From positions 1 to 23,988 of IMG/VR virus record IMGVR_UViG_3300012954_000079: a stretch of 23,988 nucleotides of DNA. One strand, 5' to 3'. Position numbers and translations under genes: made by a program. The DNA is from a virus. The notes beneath the pieces are model-generated. The model was not told the origin of the DNA. It did no database searches and was given only the letters and a program-made list of their open reading frames with translations. The number at the start of each line of letters is the position of its first letter. The first letter of the stretch is position 1. Positions 13,501 to 17,956 of this stretch are shown here, piece after piece.

Positions 13501-13956
13501 CGAGATCGTTCTGTTGATGCCTTTGGTCTTACTAATTACTACACAAGTAGTGGTGCAAGACACACCAGATATATTTCTGCAGCATCACCTGAAGGAGATC
13601 TACAACTGATATCAAATATTGTTTATATGGTCAATGTACAAGCAACACAAACCTTGATTGTAACTCTACCATCTGGAGCACAAACTGGTGACATTGTTAG
13701 ATTGATTGACGTTGGTGGTAATCTTAAGTATGATACCACACTTGTCGTTAGAACCCCTGAAACTAGTGGAACACCAATTCAAGGAGACAACACTGGTACG
13801 CTATTTGGTGATAGACTTACACCATATCCTTCTGGTGAATTAGTTGTTCAAACAGCAAATGCTGCATTCGCTCTGATCTATCTCGGTTCTACTGATAGTA
13901 ATAATCAAATCGGAATTCCAACCAGTGTACAAGGTTGGTGGCTAATGGAGGTCTAA
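1..13956 (+). CDS. Giant virion structural / fibre-like protein, N-terminus outside window
   Basis: The frame is open from base 1 to a TAA at 13954-13956 and gives 4651 visible residues. The first ATG in view (base 82) is probably internal, because 27 sense codons precede it with no stop. The visible order is a beta-helix-like region (to about residue 520), a repeat region with recurring Cys-containing cassettes (about 528-2240), unnamed domains (2240-3480), fibre-like segments (from 3481) and a C-terminal domain ending GWWLMEV. Asn, Asp, Thr, Gly and Val are abundant, and I saw no membrane segment or catalytic signature. Very large proteins of this style are known among cyanomyovirus virion genes and are taken to be fibres or other external structures; the exact position in the virion is my inference. 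Leucine codons are mostly CTN, unlike the genes downstream. It is followed after 9 bases by the first collar protein, which is in the same frame. Confidence 0.9.
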   Translation, partial: NNTEGGAIIPRGSSLVGYDLRRTVVRPMYVPDPAVTEREIPRSAIFNVTGGCYFWQFTIKDGQTTTESPLYDVADGTGKVYYDPNDFTKLAAPNYSHHKLTVFEYADTEELGIFYRKIAKAFSAYQPTIDDPGEFDFRVQENRIVGPLSDSRVIESLTLSDATTDPSIPASTAEIEVTTKVDHGYFQGQFVAIANTEIDDVLEGIFQIKSIDQNDARKFTYEVPFVVSAIGSNIVSGQTVSVDTTPALGQNAQTLAEVDSVESASPYVFNVSIRSTWGICGIWANGLKATGFKSMVIAQYTGVSLQKDDRAFIRYDEYTNTWNQASLVDAFATVPYHTKGDSYWKDEWRNFHVRASEDAFIQNVSIFAVGFADHFLMESGGDMSITNSNSNFGNTSLHAIGFKGFAFNQDKGGYITDIIPPKQVQDNAASTKKINYYTIDIQGTLQTSQNYTKLFLGSDEINSPLTRPAATITGYRIGAKSDDKLYVKLDPAAGTDEFFNASLEPTGFVKYVAKGSVLNPSGGVVNSVYADAANLIESNRRMIQEEVFGYILEKYPRLQNIPYVNPGLNPAGNRYFDARNLIAANRQEIVDTAFDDMIRTFGSTVIQGIGDGKCKRDIGLIVDAVAEDLKDGGNSNVIAATRTYFDGDGNPLTNGLVGEETYATYAFRRARDLCKQAIANLLTVKADLYDPDPNSNLAPYGINVGKTGSQAELDGDTTNGVTIDLALKADPASRYKDARNRIVANREFILDAALAEVSVYHPDFYIPGDSQTNAQSRLADAFRLIRRNSSEIRDKALASIAVSHPDFYIDGDNQTDGGSRYADAYRLIAQNRDQIVDTALAEITVGHPDFFIPGDQQTDARSRYADGYRLIQQNKTDIIDVAYAAMLALYPNYDGNNGNTFGTKCKRDMGIFVDAVSLDLFVGGNKYSRKFVSEYFDGNGNWISGGLQGEETASVEAFNQARDQMKLAVANQLAIQDLTVTEGPAQYGGGGGNISRTNSGACDDVQSAIVTLTDIITTQIAAGNLNALPAETPYEAGPGESKCRRDIGIFVDSLALDLFMQGNVYTYRFAAEYFENATTPIANGVVGEEAPTITTLNKAAEMIKKAITNQLYEKDLTITADNAPGSAYGQVSKDYTPHGASYDPATGLMILSIANHGLSIGDRVKIADNSLTFTCTSDGNVSNNTYPRTSDPASGQYLEITSSSTDTITVNVGASPAGQQYAHTFVSAATDAVNFAGNTANQLFDAQQFLCSDVQSAVDTLTGVATTIIAAGNLSSMPTEVNYGTGMGPGEVKCARDLGYFIDAISVDMFCEGNKHTRTYTEQYFTNATTPLSNGLVGEEAESVTAYNTAINVMKQAITNQLYYKDLTVTPGDASYNDGNGTIPNNSTAACADVQAALDNLGTIVTDAIIAGNITGGIWNQPANEGTFITGEAKCRRDLGIVVDAVAQDLWFGGNEFTIAATKEYFNNNQLIANGVDAEVGPSITAFKRAEDLMQRALNNVYYDRDLNITLDQIGDPPIVGDIECDAHDMVLDNVDFIAEEAYLRMLAAYPSYTPQADNTAQDCKDDVVSVLKEVMWDVKFGGNYKTYDAAKIYVTNYDYRDGTTVETFIDAERDEAAKVMTEAKNIAMQVIKNETVSVTSGNTLTQKIDTTIVDDWDYDELLPKCGSAVNAVDTLMGIIIQAIGNDGGVGNLDGVVRTTFDGPDPAWNTPLNILSTTATSITINTGASASGDQYPHTFVAAVAGAVVSGGNYLHTFVNASPGAVSVLGGSQLTPTNATYDATTGLMVLYFGTAHGVTVSDQVSLADNSFTFSCDMGRTASTKTYPRPGSDPFAGQNIQVAAVTDYSISLNVGTSPLVEWNVSNAVYDPATGTTALTIGAHNLEVGTSIKLKEESLIFKCTKDQNVTTHAYPRASGKYQPTAYADGNCSDVLATVNALVDIVCNSLNDGDLDNLPPLNNGEWDCANVRGSIETLFDILQDAIVGGTLAGLPPLNTGDFTVNNEASKCFRDVTYIVDAIVNDLRLGGNINSIQAGEAYYVGNNLEYIDGEKTETLDAWDYVGQMATAAMRNFDVLGFDCSTTAGSAIVDVNDTRGIIIGMSVVEYDNSRGQTDPANPAFVNGLLQDNATPIYTNIPEGTYVKRIVSNTQIELGVNGSRLNEGNIVNALQTSSTTDLYFVYSKGIWADTLPDTVIVGPEADGPEVIQDTLTSPSYRECSGTADAIETLVGNITTIINSGLGTVVRQEQTVNTALLASRATVFTIDTGGNPSDPHKFETGTPVRLVPRPRFDVVTGKYVDVDKRLVRLPNGFETNRTYYVIAPGRVTQPENYGATTFFDGSDQTRLMLATSKENAAAGIYIYASETDSIDSDVEIDMYQFILDEKYDLHNYKGSLSTSVVAGIETDVSHIFDRPSASLSSNEAQKVFIRAIEGGQLPLVGSQFAGNSNVAVTDVNDANVGRINPKVEFFVRYQNSKTFTIHETYANSISGADPIVFASGQAGLIFDVFANKRRVPMKFDPGFTDATTDTGKWFIQCKDEVTGQPDSVKKDNIFWRINESDYSDRQRSTDMWYQRLEDNRDKDDRTYKIRMVIPKYLENARDPISGFVLKTRTDDTRKLVPQKVLLKPVVGTVYGARFENPVQAGEFIGFTSADFSANNLNLEAQYDPYKKDQTGAGIEYRSFARFSSGVQATIQSGRYVEDNLDASIKYLELTVNDHTIDSRNFPGLRNEILTTVKITAPQGGIFSVSKTENLANSANAVSFAGNSSGLANIHAYFTVGGDHYLIIKNIRGGKLEYSEYANTRFTQGTVFADMLEDQDMGKSLPLKTQIAKNNPEFFYKQNGANVYTITPGDTIQDDAGVEYYVDSVEDAGVIEDTFYIFGYETLQRRIAGQQDGIYYITALRGNISPFPTGAGVTNNFKKFKFSQPVSKLYPLNFRNDPLWFKNSGTTQAEKDYYAGLIDPPSTSSAADNYIHGLVSVNDFKNSVTRELMEDLTNQPAFIMNNYSGSNAIQAQDGNATSGSEDRRIPIAGNSTVLADQRYYIELRRPSIARAGNHTFEYLGFGPGNYSTGLPARQEVVLTPDEDFYAQSKKQDGGIVFYTGINSQGDLYIGNRRINAITGEETFIDRATLADDGDEDDTIGGLVTTFDTPVTFNQNITVVGGDGELVNTFESPLIVAVQDEDLTQSRDALIIRSNVSSVDPVTQLEQDEGLDRTSFAPPTEGDIRLSKNRIRSAIFQFNARGNGQSYMFQTHTVAGIASNITPNQTPLIASGGSRINASQYITYGGVLPAPGDVLFKGAEIGKNGSIAWVLANYFQNLANNTIDNIVFDGSNVVKIEFRDFNSGVALAVGNDIGITSASQIRIKNFYYDPRLNLTWTVYASKPGDPFNPTNNYCHFQVIDQIPQDTQPWETIIAGTPSGADQPTIEFSNANFKEVGVIGAEALRTETESIGEYKLGINTVARAPHSAYTNAWVDNLTTDPRANLDVVGNAFISGRVTGDFLDHTNFADRDKTAVDNAFLVGGDSETPNLEAVLRVATTNGGRVGINVDNSQLDRALVVDGTSRFTDDARFEHDIEVNGDDGTTAEIRTSQTTGTFNLINDSTFTGTLNFVQNVENINIGNTTTEDQFINIGRGSLHSNIYLGVTPDTPATNISKVEIGGAYLNTNEDLSYTKIKTRNFRVDGDMWLGFRRGIGDTVSLKSQASQVDFFSNTGGPSTLNFATNASEINIAGQGGKTTINNQLEVIASATFQGDITMCGGVASFSFDGARGQMGTDPVGHDDGVLSDTLFNKNIDILNVLVVDPFGAEGYNQVDTAGAGLWGSAAYQQSVNIGGVVEPTELVALSGDEFYLPLKNQPLKLNGDPYFATNDYIIIDSAVVGSGSSATGHPEILQIVELTRINASPYYIKVKRRPFGAFGGVLENHADTTPIYKVNVQFDATWTEQTLDNTGPNDNVYLSEFGGALTNNDYVIIDRDDQSAVPEYIKVVAPLEANEQKFIISSDCSAGSAGDVFVVNSVTGDTTILGNTVINNTLTLKGGCGTANAVQITGDIASRSRVIDGVSVTSSNKTLADIKPGDSVKIVTDNCPVKVLQDTEVDFVFGGVIYLNQPFVGGSSASSVTLIIERDERLTLTDGVGNETFDVNTCSGTTEIGTYAGRFDVGLAWSSNNSYTNVASIENVVDLDDVVAYGYYVDPQTIQENGPATTIRAATATGSNPSLLQIPIQSAGEGSGRFAVGDIIAVGPTASFTGAGQLEFLVIDAVIAPDSDIPTLVAQRAQEGTVTMSHNIGDSVRRIIKHETWSRVNDAEIRQRQVSGSPTDYLSVILERGYISQQKLDYKQWLRFSNKSNDEEILTVVNGRLYGKVHESVMDEQISDGAKSYRQGSLHVTNNFTMGGGDFIIYDSVKQTELFKFTNDDGHADHQGLLNWDAGVIARGDFFLYPSSCPENVITTLSCDPSFSIDNLGNGTIKTSLTITGEASATPGPDSVFSVQNLGINGGSTFDINRDRSVDAFGLTNYYTSSGARHTRYISAASPEGDLQLISNIVYMVNVQATQTLIVTLPSGAQTGDIVRLIDVGGNLKYDTTLVVRTPETSGTPIQGDNTGTLFGDRLTPYPSGELVVQTANAAFALIYLGSTDSNNQIGIPTSVQGWWLMEV
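2200..2715 (+). repeat. Four tandem 43-residue repeats (129-base period)
   Basis: Copies begin at 2200, 2329, 2458 and 2587, exactly 129 bases apart. Each starts with R(Y/L).DA.RLI..N...I.D.AL and the first three end HPDF(Y/F)I.GD.QT. The fourth degenerates after YPNYDGN and runs into a B motif at 2710. Related but less regular copies start at 1582 and 1720. The predicted shape is one amphipathic helix followed by an acidic loop. The loop (for example GDNQTDGG) is rich in Asp/Asn/Gln and could bind a cation, but that is speculative. Confidence 0.85.
3403..3699 (+). repeat. Small beta module D1 (HGL..GD.V / FTC..YPR / HTFV) inserted in a cassette
   Basis: The segment encodes SYDPATGLM followed by NHGLSIGDRVKIADNSLTF, a Cys, TYPR, a strand rich in Thr/Ser ending NVGASP, and a closing YAHTFV. 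It sits between the B motif at 3124 and the C motif at 3751 and lengthens that cassette by about the module's own size, so it looks like an insertion. Similar small beta units occur in many phage tail proteins and are sometimes annotated as FCCH-like; I use that name only as a description. Confidence 0.65.
5143..5757 (+). repeat. Cluster of degenerate copies of the same beta module
   Basis: A partial copy (5143-5298) has ITINTGAS then YPHTFV, and a second, shorter YLHTFV follows at once, as if the ending had been duplicated. A full copy (5317-5580) has ATYDATTGLM, AHGVTVSDQV, FTFSC, TYPR and LNVGTSP. A third (5581-5757) has AVYDPATGTT, AHNLEVGTSI, LIFKC and AYPR. All match the module at 3403-3699. 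The cluster lies between C motifs at 4996 and 5782. Confidence 0.65.
10441..11270 (+). other. Fibre-shaft-like segment of the giant protein
   Basis: This stretch has the short-strand style of trimeric phage fibre shafts: NLDVVGNAFISGRVTGD, then GRVGINVDNSQLDRALVVDG, then INIGN, FINIGRG and SNIYLG, and later INNQLEVIASATFQGDI. A shorter run of the same style (ILGNTVINNTLTLKGG) occurs near 12055. Such segments are common in the C-terminal halves of long tail fibres. Assignment is by style of sequence only. Confidence 0.5.
13615..13953 (+). other. C-terminal domain of the giant protein
   Basis: The last ~113 residues contain TLIVTLPSGAQTGDIVRLID, a conserved-looking core, GELVVQT, ALIYLGS and the final GWWLMEV. 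I recognise the LP....GD...(I/L)D...(G/N) core plus a terminal GW from the ends of other cyanophage fibre-like proteins. It is probably a small beta domain that caps or trimerises the fibre. The domain just before it (about 13141-13430) has paired Cys near 13318 and 13348. Confidence 0.5.
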
Positions 13957-13965
13957 TACAAACAA

Positions 13966-16620
13966 ATGGCAAGTTATAACAGAATCAAAGCACAAAAAGC
14001 CAGTCCTATCGGCACCATTATGCCATGGACTGGTAGTTCTAGCACTTCTGCTTTAACCTCTGATGCAATCCCTAAAGGGTGGATTGTCATGAGAGGTCAG
14101 CAGTTGCGAGCAAAAGATTATCCATTGTTAGCACAGACATTGGGTAACTTATATGGTCCACTTGTAGAACCAGGACAACCTTTTGTTGGAATTTCAAATA
14201 GTTATCCAAATTATAATGATGATGATGTGTTTAATTTGCCAAATCTTTCTGGACAATCATTAATTGATTTAGAAACTAGTTTGATTGATCCAACTGATTT
14301 GTTTGTTGTTGGACCATATACTTCTTTAAACGGTGCTGAGTCTGCTCAGCAACCACTAACAAATGTTATATCATATATTGATATTAATTTCTCTGTACAA
14401 GTTAGTTCTACATTGGCAGGAAAGATTAAAGGTATTGCTTTTGAAGAACCAACATTTTTTGACACTCTAAGAATTATTCCTAGAAAACTTGGTGTTGAGC
14501 ATACACCAGGTCATAGTCATTCTAGACCTACTGATGGTTTCTACCCATCTGTTGAACTTGGTGGTGGTTATCTTGGATTGTTTGAAGCAGGTAACTTTGA
14601 TGTTCAGGACAGTGAATTTGTTACTGGTGCTGATATTGGATTTAATTCTAATGAAGAACAAGCAGATAGATTTAATACAGGAGAAGTAACTTGGACAGCA
14701 TATGATCCTACAGCAAATAGTTTGCCCACATTATCTACATTTAGAAATTATTCTGATGACTCTGACGTAATTCCTATTACTCCAACAGGAAGTAGAACGG
14801 TTGGACAATATGGTAATACTGTTGAATATCAAGATGATAATAGTTGTATTGTAAACGTAGAACAACCAGCAGTTACCGCTCCATTCCCACCACCAGGAAT
14901 TTATCTAGGTCAAAGAAACTATTACATATCAGATCAAGTTCCAGGTTATAGAAGAGGAGAGGGCGTAACCTTTGTACCTCCTGCAGGTGCAGTAAATACA
15001 TTCCAATTGAGAGAGAATCTTACTAAAGCTGATGGATATTATCCAAAGAATGTGGGTAACTGGGCATACTTATCTGGATCCATGGGTTGGAGTGATATTA
15101 ATGACTCTGTTACTGGTAATTTTCCTCTAAGTGGAGGATCTGGTACAGGAATTATTGTCAATGCTACTTTTGAAGCATGGCCTGATCCCTCATTAGCAAC
15201 AGGTGGAATCTCTCCTATTGCTGGAGATTTTTCTTTACAACAAGATTCACTTGGTGGAGATAATCCTAATGAAGGTATTACTGGTAGTGGTAATTATTAT
15301 CCAGGAGTTATAAACAGTTGGGCATATAGTAATGATGGTGATCAAAAACAACTATGGACTGATGGAACTGATTTTGTAGAAGAAGAATTTAATATGACTG
15401 GTGGTAGTGGAACTGGTATGGTTCTGAGAATAAGACTAGAACCATGGAAACAACCATTTCTTCAAGGTGCTGGTATTGTTGCTGCTACATTAGAAGGTTA
15501 TCATAATGAAATTACTGCTGTTGAAGATGACTCAGCATGGACAAATGGACCAGGACCTGATGGTTGGTACAATAGTGATGGTATGGGAAATAATGATTGG
15601 TTCTATTCTACTGATGGTGATTCTGCTCAATTTTGGAATGATTACAGTGACTTTACAGTTGTCACTTGCAAATCAGATGATGGTACATTAGTATCATCTG
15701 ATGGAAATGGAGGAGGAGCTGAAATTAGACTTAGAATTGAACCAGCAAGAGGTCCCAACGCAAATGCTGCTTATCCTCCTAACGCACGATGGAGAGTAAT
15801 TGAAGTCGTTGAAGCTGGTTATGGTTTTACTCCTGGAGCAACATTACAGTGTTTGTTTAATACTGATAGAAGAGCTGCTCTAAATCTTGGTAATACCCAA
15901 ATGAACAACAGTGGTGCTACTTCTGCTGGTATTTTAAGAATTGGCACCGTTACAGATGGTTTTCAGTATCCAGACGATACTAGATATAAAATTGTTGAAA
16001 TTGTTGAAGAAGGGACAGGATATCAAATAGGTGACTTTTTAAACTTTAGTTTTAATACACCAAGAAGAATTAATCTTGGTCTTCCCAATACACAACTTGA
16101 TCCTGATCCGATCGCATTGGATGGTATCGCTGTAAATGGTGGTACTCCTGATAATACTAGATATAAAGTTAATGCTATTAATGTTTTAGGTGAAGGATAT
16201 ACTTCTGGTGACATACTAGGATTTCCTGCTAGTCAATTTAGTCCAAGAACTCCTGCTATTGCTATTGATGATTTGTTTAAAACTGAGACAGTATACCCTG
16301 GTCCCGATGGTGGTGGATCTGGTGTTATTACGGATCCAGAAGATTACTATGGTGCTGTTGGTGCTGGTAGAGATACTCCATATCCAACTACATTGAATCA
16401 TGGTGCTGATGCATTCACATCTAACTCACTTGGATCTCACAACCATTTTACTGTTGACATAACAATGTCTAGAGGTCAGATGGATTTGCCTGGCACTATT
16501 CTGATAAATAATATGACGACTGGAAATGTTGAACCTATCAATGTTGACAGGGGATTAAGCGTACAGGTTAATCCTAATACACCATCTCTAACTGTACTGT
16601 ATATTATCAGAGCATATTAA
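13966..16620 (+). CDS. Tail-collar-fold fibre/adhesin protein 1 (884 aa)
   Basis: The N-terminus matches the phage tail collar family (PF07484 type). SPIGTIMPWTG is followed by IPKGWIVMRGQ, DYPLLAQTLGNLYG and FNLPNLSGQ, spanning residues about 12-96. Two HxH clusters follow, HSH at 14512-14520 and HNH at 16438-16446. In T4 gp37 such motifs hold iron in the fibre tip, so a similar role is possible here. The middle (15030-16260) is built from internal repeats. The C-terminus, LTVLYIIRAY, resembles the ends of the next two proteins. The likely job is a virion fibre, baseplate spike or adhesin. It starts 9 bases after the giant gene in the same frame. A GGAGG at 13947-13951 is 14 bases from the ATG, rather far for a ribosome site, so coupling to the upstream gene is likely. 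Leucine is mostly TTA/TTG here. Confidence 0.75.
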   Translation: MASYNRIKAQKASPIGTIMPWTGSSSTSALTSDAIPKGWIVMRGQQLRAKDYPLLAQTLGNLYGPLVEPGQPFVGISNSYPNYNDDDVFNLPNLSGQSLIDLETSLIDPTDLFVVGPYTSLNGAESAQQPLTNVISYIDINFSVQVSSTLAGKIKGIAFEEPTFFDTLRIIPRKLGVEHTPGHSHSRPTDGFYPSVELGGGYLGLFEAGNFDVQDSEFVTGADIGFNSNEEQADRFNTGEVTWTAYDPTANSLPTLSTFRNYSDDSDVIPITPTGSRTVGQYGNTVEYQDDNSCIVNVEQPAVTAPFPPPGIYLGQRNYYISDQVPGYRRGEGVTFVPPAGAVNTFQLRENLTKADGYYPKNVGNWAYLSGSMGWSDINDSVTGNFPLSGGSGTGIIVNATFEAWPDPSLATGGISPIAGDFSLQQDSLGGDNPNEGITGSGNYYPGVINSWAYSNDGDQKQLWTDGTDFVEEEFNMTGGSGTGMVLRIRLEPWKQPFLQGAGIVAATLEGYHNEITAVEDDSAWTNGPGPDGWYNSDGMGNNDWFYSTDGDSAQFWNDYSDFTVVTCKSDDGTLVSSDGNGGGAEIRLRIEPARGPNANAAYPPNARWRVIEVVEAGYGFTPGATLQCLFNTDRRAALNLGNTQMNNSGATSAGILRIGTVTDGFQYPDDTRYKIVEIVEEGTGYQIGDFLNFSFNTPRRINLGLPNTQLDPDPIALDGIAVNGGTPDNTRYKVNAINVLGEGYTSGDILGFPASQFSPRTPAIAIDDLFKTETVYPGPDGGGSGVITDPEDYYGAVGAGRDTPYPTTLNHGADAFTSNSLGSHNHFTVDITMSRGQMDLPGTILINNMTTGNVEPINVDRGLSVQVNPNTPSLTVLYIIRAY
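15040..15480 (+). repeat. Two related NWAY / GGSGTG repeats in collar protein 1
   Basis: Copy one has GYYPKNVGNWAY and then LSGGSGTGIIV (GGSGTG at 15133) ending FEAWPDP. Copy two has NYYPGVINSWAYSNDGD and then MTGGSGTGMVL (at 15400) ending LEPWKQP. A looser third copy with DWFYSTDGDSAQFW and GGGAEIRLRIEP follows at about 15560-15750. They look like tandem beta domains. Confidence 0.65.
15787..16255 (+). repeat. Three R(Y/W)(K/R)V...GxGY..GD repeats in collar protein 1
   Basis: Copies begin at 15787 (RWRVIEVVEAGYGFTPGATL), 15982 (RYKIVEIVEEGTGYQIGDFL) and 16159 (RYKVNAINVLGEGYTSGDIL), 195 and 177 bases apart. The first two continue to F.F/NT..RR..LGL.NTQ. They are probably small beta repeats forming the head or shaft of the adhesin. 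Confidence 0.7.
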
Positions 16621-16621
16621 T

Positions 16622-17953
16622 ATGGCAGTATTTTATAGCAAAGAAAGAGCAAAGTTAGGAACACTAACTGGATCTATTATCAACTGGTCTAATCAATTGT
16701 CATCAACTGATCCAGACGATCCTAATACTTTGAGAGATTTACCTGCAGGTTATCTTAGATGTGATGGATCTGTATATCAAGCAGAGATTTATCCACAGTT
16801 AGCAGAAGTTTTAGGAGTTGGTGTTAGTTGTAGATATAAAAAACCTGATACTGATTTATTAGATAACCAATTTCAAGTTCCTGATCTAGGTGCTAAAAGT
16901 ATTAGAACATCAAATGCATCAAACTTAGGTGACTATGTTGATACTTATTTGTTAAATGATTCTGGTCAAACGATTACAAAATCTGGTGTTGGACTGGAAG
17001 TTAGTACAAATATTGGTACAGTGTTTGAAGTTCAATATCAAGGAAACTTTTTTATTCCAACACAAACTTTAGAAATTACTGGTGAACCAGGATTTACTAG
17101 AGCTACTGGTAACTATACAGAAGAATCAGAGGTATTGCATACAGCGTTTCAACCTCATGCTCACTTCCATGATGGTAAAAGATCTAGAGTTGCTGCTAGT
17201 AATGGAAATGAGTTTGGTCTCTTTGGTAGAAATTCATATGCTTCCAAGTCTACATTATGCATTATGTCTTGGGCAAACAATACCGCACAACCTTTATGTC
17301 AAGCAACAGCATCAAGACGTGCTACTGCTTTCCAAGAAAGAAGAGAGTCATATCCATGTACATTTTTTCCTCCTGATATTTTGGAATACTATGGTGCATG
17401 TTGGTCTGGATGTACCTTTGATGTTCAAAGTAAGTGTTTGATTCCTGGAAATATTCCTGGTCAAGGTACATTTGGTTGTGCTACTGGTGGATCTCAATCA
17501 GGATTTCCTATCTGGGAAGGCAACTCTGGAAACTGTGGTAACATCCGTTACACTGGTACAATGGGATGTACAACTCCTAGTCCATGTCCTGTTGGTGCTG
17601 CAATATGCTCACCACCATCATCAAATGCAAGGATTCAAACAGTTCCTGCTAACTACACACCATCAACTGTATCACAAGCTACTCAAGTTCCTTTTGATTC
17701 TGTTCCAAATGACCCTACATTTGGTGCGGTAAATAATGTTGTTACTGATGTACAAGAGTATGGTGATGAGTGTAATCACAAACATTTTGTTCCATTTGAA
17801 CAAGATGATCACACGTTTTTGGTAAAGACTAATGCTGTAAATATTCCTGCAACAGATATTGTATCTACTATCCAGATAGATATCAATGAACAAAACAAAG
17901 CAGATAGTTACATCCAACCATTTTTAGTTCAAGAGTTTTTGATTAAGTATTAA
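16622..17953 (+). CDS. Tail-collar-like virion protein 2, Cys-rich (443 aa)
   Basis: The N-terminal ~90 residues follow the collar pattern: LGTLTGSIINW, LPAGYLRCDGS, YPQLAEVLGVG and FQVPDLGAK. The protein has 14 cysteines, 11 of them between residues 213 and 329, in pairs and clusters such as ACWSGC and GCTT..PC. That is unusual for a phage structural protein assembled in the cytoplasm. Two His clusters flank the Cys-rich part: HAHFH at 17156-17170 and CNHKH ending at 17785. The Cys/His content suggests metal binding or a disulfide-stabilised tip; which of these is not shown. The C-terminus (VQEFLIKY) resembles those of the neighbours. It starts 1 base after the previous stop, with no clear ribosome site, so translational coupling is likely. 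I recognise the overall type as a conserved cyanomyovirus structural protein, but its exact role is unknown. Confidence 0.7.
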   Translation: MAVFYSKERAKLGTLTGSIINWSNQLSSTDPDDPNTLRDLPAGYLRCDGSVYQAEIYPQLAEVLGVGVSCRYKKPDTDLLDNQFQVPDLGAKSIRTSNASNLGDYVDTYLLNDSGQTITKSGVGLEVSTNIGTVFEVQYQGNFFIPTQTLEITGEPGFTRATGNYTEESEVLHTAFQPHAHFHDGKRSRVAASNGNEFGLFGRNSYASKSTLCIMSWANNTAQPLCQATASRRATAFQERRESYPCTFFPPDILEYYGACWSGCTFDVQSKCLIPGNIPGQGTFGCATGGSQSGFPIWEGNSGNCGNIRYTGTMGCTTPSPCPVGAAICSPPSSNARIQTVPANYTPSTVSQATQVPFDSVPNDPTFGAVNNVVTDVQEYGDECNHKHFVPFEQDDHTFLVKTNAVNIPATDIVSTIQIDINEQNKADSYIQPFLVQEFLIKY

Positions 17954-17956
17954 CAG

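Noticed and set aside
13947-13951. GGAGG as a normal ribosome binding site for collar protein 1
   Set aside because: It lies 14 bases before the ATG, outside the usual spacing, and is part of the final codons of the giant gene; kept only as a remark in the gene entry.
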